From: Burkholderiales bacterium
GTDB taxonomy: Bacteria; Pseudomonadota; Gammaproteobacteria; Burkholderiales; Burkholderiaceae_C
Length of the DNA: 8,406 nt
Reading direction: 5' to 3'
Assembly: GCA_005789685.1 (NCBI GenBank)
Contig: SXXD01000131.1
Coordinates: 1 to 8,406, forward strand
Shown here: one piece after another, positions 4,879 through 8,406 of the stretch
Layout of the letters: every line of letters begins with the position of its first letter
Numbering within the stretch: the first letter of the stretch is position 1
The notes under the pieces: generated by a model
Databases searched by the model: none
What the model was told of the DNA's origin: nothing
Seen by the model: the letters and a program-made list of their open reading frames with translations, nothing else
Position numbers and translations under genes: made by a program

Positions 4879-7638
4879 ATGTGCCCGCTCATGCGTTCAA
4901 ACCCCATTTCTCGTTGGATCCAAATTTCAATCCTCTCAGCCAGCTGCTTGGTCCCGTTTGCCACATGGTCGCAAAGTGCAGCGTCTGCCTTAAAAGCCGT
5001 CGCGCAAGTAGAAGGTATTACTGAATACCGACTAAGCAATGGCTTGCGCGTGTTGTTGGCACCCGATGCGTCCAAGCCCACCACCACTGTGAACATCACT
5101 TATTTGGTGGGCAGTCGCCATGAAAATTATGGCGAGACAGGCATGGCACATTTGCTAGAGCACCTGGTGTTCAAAGGCACAAAGACACGCGGCAATTTGT
5201 TTGAAGAGTTGGGTAAGCGCGGCATGCAATTCAATGGCACCACCTTCTACGATCGAACCAATTACTACGAAACCTTTCCTGCCAATCCTGACAACTTGAA
5301 ATGGGCTCTGGAGATGGAAGCCGATCGAATGGTCAACAGCCTCATTGCGCGCAAAGATTTAGAAACCGAGTTTTCAGTGGTTCGCAATGAAATGGAAAGC
5401 GGCGAAAACAACCCCTACATGATGCTCTGGCAGCGCATGGCTTCCACGGCTTTTGATTGGCACAACTATGGCAAGAGCACCATTGGCGCACGCACCGATG
5501 TTGAGAACGTCAAGATTGAAAACTTGCAAAACTTTTATCGCAAGTACTACCAACCTGACAATGCCGTGTTGTTGGTGGCTGGTAAATTTGAAGCTGCCAG
5601 CACACTCGCGCTGGTACAGCAAGTGTTTGGTGCTATCCCCAAACCCAATCGTGTGCTTGAACTCACCTACACACAAGACCCTGCGCAAGATGGTACGCGC
5701 GAAGTCACCGTAAGGCGAACAGGCGACGTGCAACTGACTGCAGTTCTGTATCACACAGCAGCGGGCAGCCATATCGATTCAGCTGCCATGGCTGCTTTGA
5801 GTGAAGTCTTGGGCGGCACACCCAATGGCAGGCTGCACAAGAACATGGTTGAGAAAAAACTGGCAGTCAATGTCAGCCCTTGGAATTTTGAGTTGGCAGA
5901 GCGAGGCTATGTGGTGTTCATGGCCGAGCTGAGTAAAACCCAAAACCTGATCGAGGCTCGCAAAGTTTTATTGGAAGAACTAGAGGGCTTGCAAAAGAAA
6001 CCTGTCACTGAAGAAGAACTTAAACGTGCCAAGTCCAGCCTTTTAAGCGACATCGACAAGACTATCAACGATCCCCAAAAATTGGCCGTACAACTTTCAG
6101 AGTCTATTGCCAATGGTGACTGGCGCTTGTTCTTTTTACAACGCGATCGCATTGAAAATCTCAAATTGGCCGACCTGCAAACTGTGGCTGCCAATTACTT
6201 CAAAGAAAGCAATCGCACTTTGGGGCAATTCATTCCCACGGCCACACCTGACCGCAGCAAACTGCCTGAAGCTGTAGATGTGGCCAAACTGGTGGCCGAT
6301 TACAAAGGCAAGGCAGCTGCCAGTGAAGGCGAAGTGTTTGACATCAGCCCTGCCAACATCGAAAAGCGCACGCAACGTTTGGCTTTGCCCAGCGGCATGA
6401 AGCTTATCTTGACCCCCAAGAAAACGCGTGGTGAAACTTTGAGTGGCATCTTGACTTTGCGCTTCGGCGATGAAGCAAGCCTGTTTAACCAAGCCACAAC
6501 CTCTAACCTCACGGCCAGCTTGCTCATGCGAGGTGCAGGAAATTTACAACGCGCTGAAATTTCAGCCAAATTGGACGAACTCAATACCCAAATTGAAGTC
6601 AGTGGTGGCGGACAAACCGTGACTGTTAGATTTGATTCACTGCGAAAAAACTTGCCCGAAGTACTCAATTTGATTCGAGATATTTTGCGCAAGCCCATCT
6701 TGGCGGAAAAAGAATTTGAGTTGTTGGTTCAAGAGGGCACTGCTGGCCTTGAAAGCCAACGCAGCGAACCCAATGCGATGGGCTCGCAAGCGCTGGCTCT
6801 GGCACTGGACGTTTACAAGAAGGGCGACATACGCGCTGCCCGCAGTTTGGATGAGTCCATTTCTGCACTTAAATCGGCCAAGCTTGAACAAGTCAAACAG
6901 TTTCACAGCAGCTATTACGGCGCCAGTCACAGTGAGTTCGCCTTGGTAGGCGACTTTGACAGCGACGCAGTCAAATCTCAAATCACGCAACTCTTTGGTG
7001 ACTGGAAAAGCCCTAAAGCCTACACGCGCTTGAAGGCTGAAAGCAAAGCAGCCAAGCCAGGCGCCACTCAATTGGAAGCGCCCGACAAAGCCAATGCTTT
7101 CTATTTGGCGGGCTTGCCTTTGTCACTGCAAGACACACAACCCGACTTTGTGCCCTTGCAATTGGCCAACCGCGTATTGGGCGGCGGCGTCAAATCGCGC
7201 TTGCTTGACCGCTTGCGCCAAAAAGATGGCTTGAGCTACGGCGCTGGCAGCCAACTCAGCGCCAGCTCCTTTGAGCCCTCCGGCATGTGGGTGTTGTATG
7301 CCATTTATGCACCGCAAAATCTGGCTAAATTAAAGGCGGGTGTGCAAGAAGAGCTGGCCAAGTTTGTCAAAGATGGCATCACAGCCGAGGAGCTGACAGA
7401 TGCCAAAAAAGCCTGGCAGGAGGAACGCAAAATAAGCCGCGCACAAGATCGAGCCTTAGCGGCCGGCCATGTGGCGCAAACTGCAGCCAACCGAACGCTG
7501 GCCTTTGTTGAAAAAGTGGACGCTCAAATTGAAGCAACCACTTTAGAAGAAGTTAACGCGGCCATTCGCAAGACCTTGGACCCCGCCAAATTTCTGAACA
7601 TTTACGCAGGGGATTTTGCAGCAGCTGCTAAAAAGTAA
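4879..7638 (+). CDS. M16 family zinc metallopeptidase (pitrilysin/insulinase type), exported, double-domain
   Basis: The 919-residue protein is a zinc peptidase of the M16 family. After an N-terminal signal peptide (hydrophobic WIQISILSASCLVPFATW, 13-30, cleavage likely near SQSA) the first M16 unit begins at about 47 (GITEYRLSNGLRVLLAP). It carries the inverted zinc motif HLLEH (His91, Glu94, His95) and the third ligand Glu171 in VRNEMESGEN, at the spacing usual for the family. A C-terminal half of this unit follows (about 240-450; LGGTPNGRLHKNMVEKK at 311-327). The second unit (about 494-915) has the fold landmarks LALPSGMKLILTP and LGGGVKSRLLDRLRQKDGLSYG (core SRLLDRLRQKDGLSYG, 773-788) but no HxxEH: the matching place reads NLTASLLMRGAG. 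So one active and one non-catalytic unit form the two-shell chamber in a single chain. Such enzymes degrade peptides, probably in the periplasm; the substrate is unknown. No good ribosome binding site precedes ATG 4879; ATG 4891 gives a more usual signal peptide (MRSNPISRW) and is an alternative start. Confidence 0.94.
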   Translation: MCPLMRSNPISRWIQISILSASCLVPFATWSQSAASALKAVAQVEGITEYRLSNGLRVLLAPDASKPTTTVNITYLVGSRHENYGETGMAHLLEHLVFKGTKTRGNLFEELGKRGMQFNGTTFYDRTNYYETFPANPDNLKWALEMEADRMVNSLIARKDLETEFSVVRNEMESGENNPYMMLWQRMASTAFDWHNYGKSTIGARTDVENVKIENLQNFYRKYYQPDNAVLLVAGKFEAASTLALVQQVFGAIPKPNRVLELTYTQDPAQDGTREVTVRRTGDVQLTAVLYHTAAGSHIDSAAMAALSEVLGGTPNGRLHKNMVEKKLAVNVSPWNFELAERGYVVFMAELSKTQNLIEARKVLLEELEGLQKKPVTEEELKRAKSSLLSDIDKTINDPQKLAVQLSESIANGDWRLFFLQRDRIENLKLADLQTVAANYFKESNRTLGQFIPTATPDRSKLPEAVDVAKLVADYKGKAAASEGEVFDISPANIEKRTQRLALPSGMKLILTPKKTRGETLSGILTLRFGDEASLFNQATTSNLTASLLMRGAGNLQRAEISAKLDELNTQIEVSGGGQTVTVRFDSLRKNLPEVLNLIRDILRKPILAEKEFELLVQEGTAGLESQRSEPNAMGSQALALALDVYKKGDIRAARSLDESISALKSAKLEQVKQFHSSYYGASHSEFALVGDFDSDAVKSQITQLFGDWKSPKAYTRLKAESKAAKPGATQLEAPDKANAFYLAGLPLSLQDTQPDFVPLQLANRVLGGGVKSRLLDRLRQKDGLSYGAGSQLSASSFEPSGMWVLYAIYAPQNLAKLKAGVQEELAKFVKDGITAEELTDAKKAWQEERKISRAQDRALAAGHVAQTAANRTLAFVEKVDAQIEATTLEEVNAAIRKTLDPAKFLNIYAGDFAAAAKK

Positions 7639-7656
7639 GCAATTCAAAACATCAAC

Positions 7657-7692
7657 AAAAAAAGCCTCCCTTCATTTGAAGAGAGGCTTTTT
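7657..7692. terminator. Bidirectional Rho-independent terminator
   Basis: AAAAAGCCTC (7659-7668) pairs with GAGGCTTTTT (7683-7692), with a further inner CTTC/GAAG pairing (7670-7681) after one mismatch. The plus strand ends in TTTTT (7688-7692) and the minus strand in seven U (complement of A 7657-7663). It lies 18 bp after the peptidase stop and serves both convergent genes. A separate small hairpin, GCGAC (7701-7705) with GTCGC (7712-7716), lies between it and the stop of the second BMP gene. Confidence 0.88.
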
Positions 7693-7722
7693 AAATGATA
7701 GCGACCTTGATGTCGCGTTAGA

Positions 7723-8406
7723 TCAGTTAGGCACTTTGCCTTCTACGCCTTTAACGTAGAACTTGATACCACCCAAGAACTTGTCATCGGCGACAACATC
7801 TTTGGCCAGTACTTCTTTGCCGTCTTGGCCCACGATAGGACCTTTCCAGATATTGAAGCTACCGTCTTTCAGGCCCGCCTTGATTTCATCAACGCGTTTC
7901 TTGATGTCGTCAGGCACATCGGTTGCCACATTGACCATGTCGATGGCGCCTTCTTTCACGCCCCACCAGCTTTGTCCTGTCGTCCATTTGCCATCAAGGG
8001 CTTCACCCACGGACTTGATGTAGTAAGGCGCCCAGTTGATCACTGCCGAACCCAAGTGAGCCTTAGGACCATAGGCTGTCATGTCAGAGTCCCAACCGAA
8101 AGCGCGCTTGCCCATTTTTTCGGCAGTTTGCAACACAGCAGAAGAGTCGGTGTTTTGCATCAACACGTCAGCACCACCATTGATAAGGGCTGTAGCCGCT
8201 TCTGTTTCCTTTGGGGGATTGAACCACTCGTTGATCCAAACCACTTTGGTCTTCACTTTGGGGTTGACAGATTGCGCACCCATTGTGAAGGTGTTGATGT
8301 TGCGAATAACTTCAGGAATTGGAATGGAAGCCACAACACCCAAGGTGTTTGTTTTGGTCATCTTGCCCGCAATCACGCCAGCCATGTAAGCACCTTCATA
8401 GGTACG
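7723..8406 (-). CDS. Second BMP-family periplasmic substrate-binding protein, C-terminal part (runs off right edge)
   Basis: The frame is open to the window edge and gives 227 residues, beginning inside the family at RTYEGAYMAGVIAGKMT; the signal peptide and first third of the protein lie outside. The Met at 8385 is internal (YMAG), not a start. It aligns without large gaps to residues 137-364 of the first BMP protein: PIPEVIRNINTFTMGAQSVNP (29-49), WINEWFNPPKETEAA (57-71), GWDSDM (104-109), WWGVKEGAID (147-156) and a C-terminus KVPN matching KINP. By eye the two share clearly recognisable but far from close identity, so they are old paralogues rather than a recent duplication. GWDSDM keeps the Asp usually found at this place in purine-nucleoside-binding relatives. 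The role is capture of a nucleoside- or purine-like ligand for an ABC importer (family knowledge; ligand unproven). Any permease and ATPase genes would have to be beyond the window. Confidence 0.92.
   Translation of the reverse strand, partial: RTYEGAYMAGVIAGKMTKTNTLGVVASIPIPEVIRNINTFTMGAQSVNPKVKTKVVWINEWFNPPKETEAATALINGGADVLMQNTDSSAVLQTAEKMGKRAFGWDSDMTAYGPKAHLGSAVINWAPYYIKSVGEALDGKWTTGQSWWGVKEGAIDMVNVATDVPDDIKKRVDEIKAGLKDGSFNIWKGPIVGQDGKEVLAKDVVADDKFLGGIKFYVKGVEGKVPN

Noticed and set aside
4933..4950. A lipobox at Cys23 of the M16 peptidase (LSASC)
   Set aside because: The -3 residue is Ser rather than Leu/Val/Ile and hydrophobic sequence continues after the Cys, which fits an ordinary signal peptide better.
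8383..8385. ATG at 8385 as the start of the second BMP protein
   Set aside because: The frame continues to the window edge with family-like residues (RTYEGAY) aligned to the first BMP protein, so this Met is internal.

Overview
This 8.4 kb window looks like the chromosome of a betaproteobacterium, most likely Burkholderiales of the Comamonadaceae type. The signs are a Bug/TctC-type binding protein without transporter genes, a 189-residue betaproteobacterial-style dCTP deaminase, frequent TTG/CTG leucine codons and GC a little above 50% by eye. The taxonomic placement is inference. The gene complement is mostly ordinary: nucleotide and RNA housekeeping, periplasmic solute-binding proteins and an exported zinc peptidase. 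No phage, insertion sequence, CRISPR array, tRNA or rRNA is visible.

Left block, minus strand (about 2581 to 1): a possible 36-residue small ORF overlaps the start of dcd (dCTP deaminase). It is followed after 20 bp by an RhlE-type DEAD-box RNA helicase and after another 25 bp by a TonB-dependent outer-membrane receptor that runs off the left edge. The spacing suggests one transcript, although the three functions are unrelated (dUMP supply, RNA remodelling, nutrient uptake).

Middle: a Bug/TctC binding protein is read on the plus strand, divergently from dcd. It converges on a BMP-family (PnrA/Med-like) binding protein on the minus strand, with a hairpin terminator between them. A compact 112-bp divergent region then separates this BMP gene from a 919-residue M16 (pitrilysin/insulinase-type) peptidase on the plus strand. 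Predicted promoters for the two directions overlap at their -10 elements. A 10-bp palindrome lies beside them, and the BMP leader carries two interleaved inverted repeats and an ATG-TAG start-stop pair overlapping the ribosome binding site. This is the most interesting regulatory spot in the window.

Right edge: the peptidase gene converges, across a strong bidirectional terminator, on a second BMP-family binding protein (minus strand, N-terminus outside the window). The two BMP paralogues therefore flank the peptidase gene. Neither is accompanied here by permease or ATPase genes. They may share a transporter encoded elsewhere or just upstream of the second copy beyond the right edge. I see no clear new multi-gene system. 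The best leads are the structured leader and divergent promoter at 4767-4878, the small ORF in front of dcd, and the altered ligand-pocket residue in the first BMP protein.
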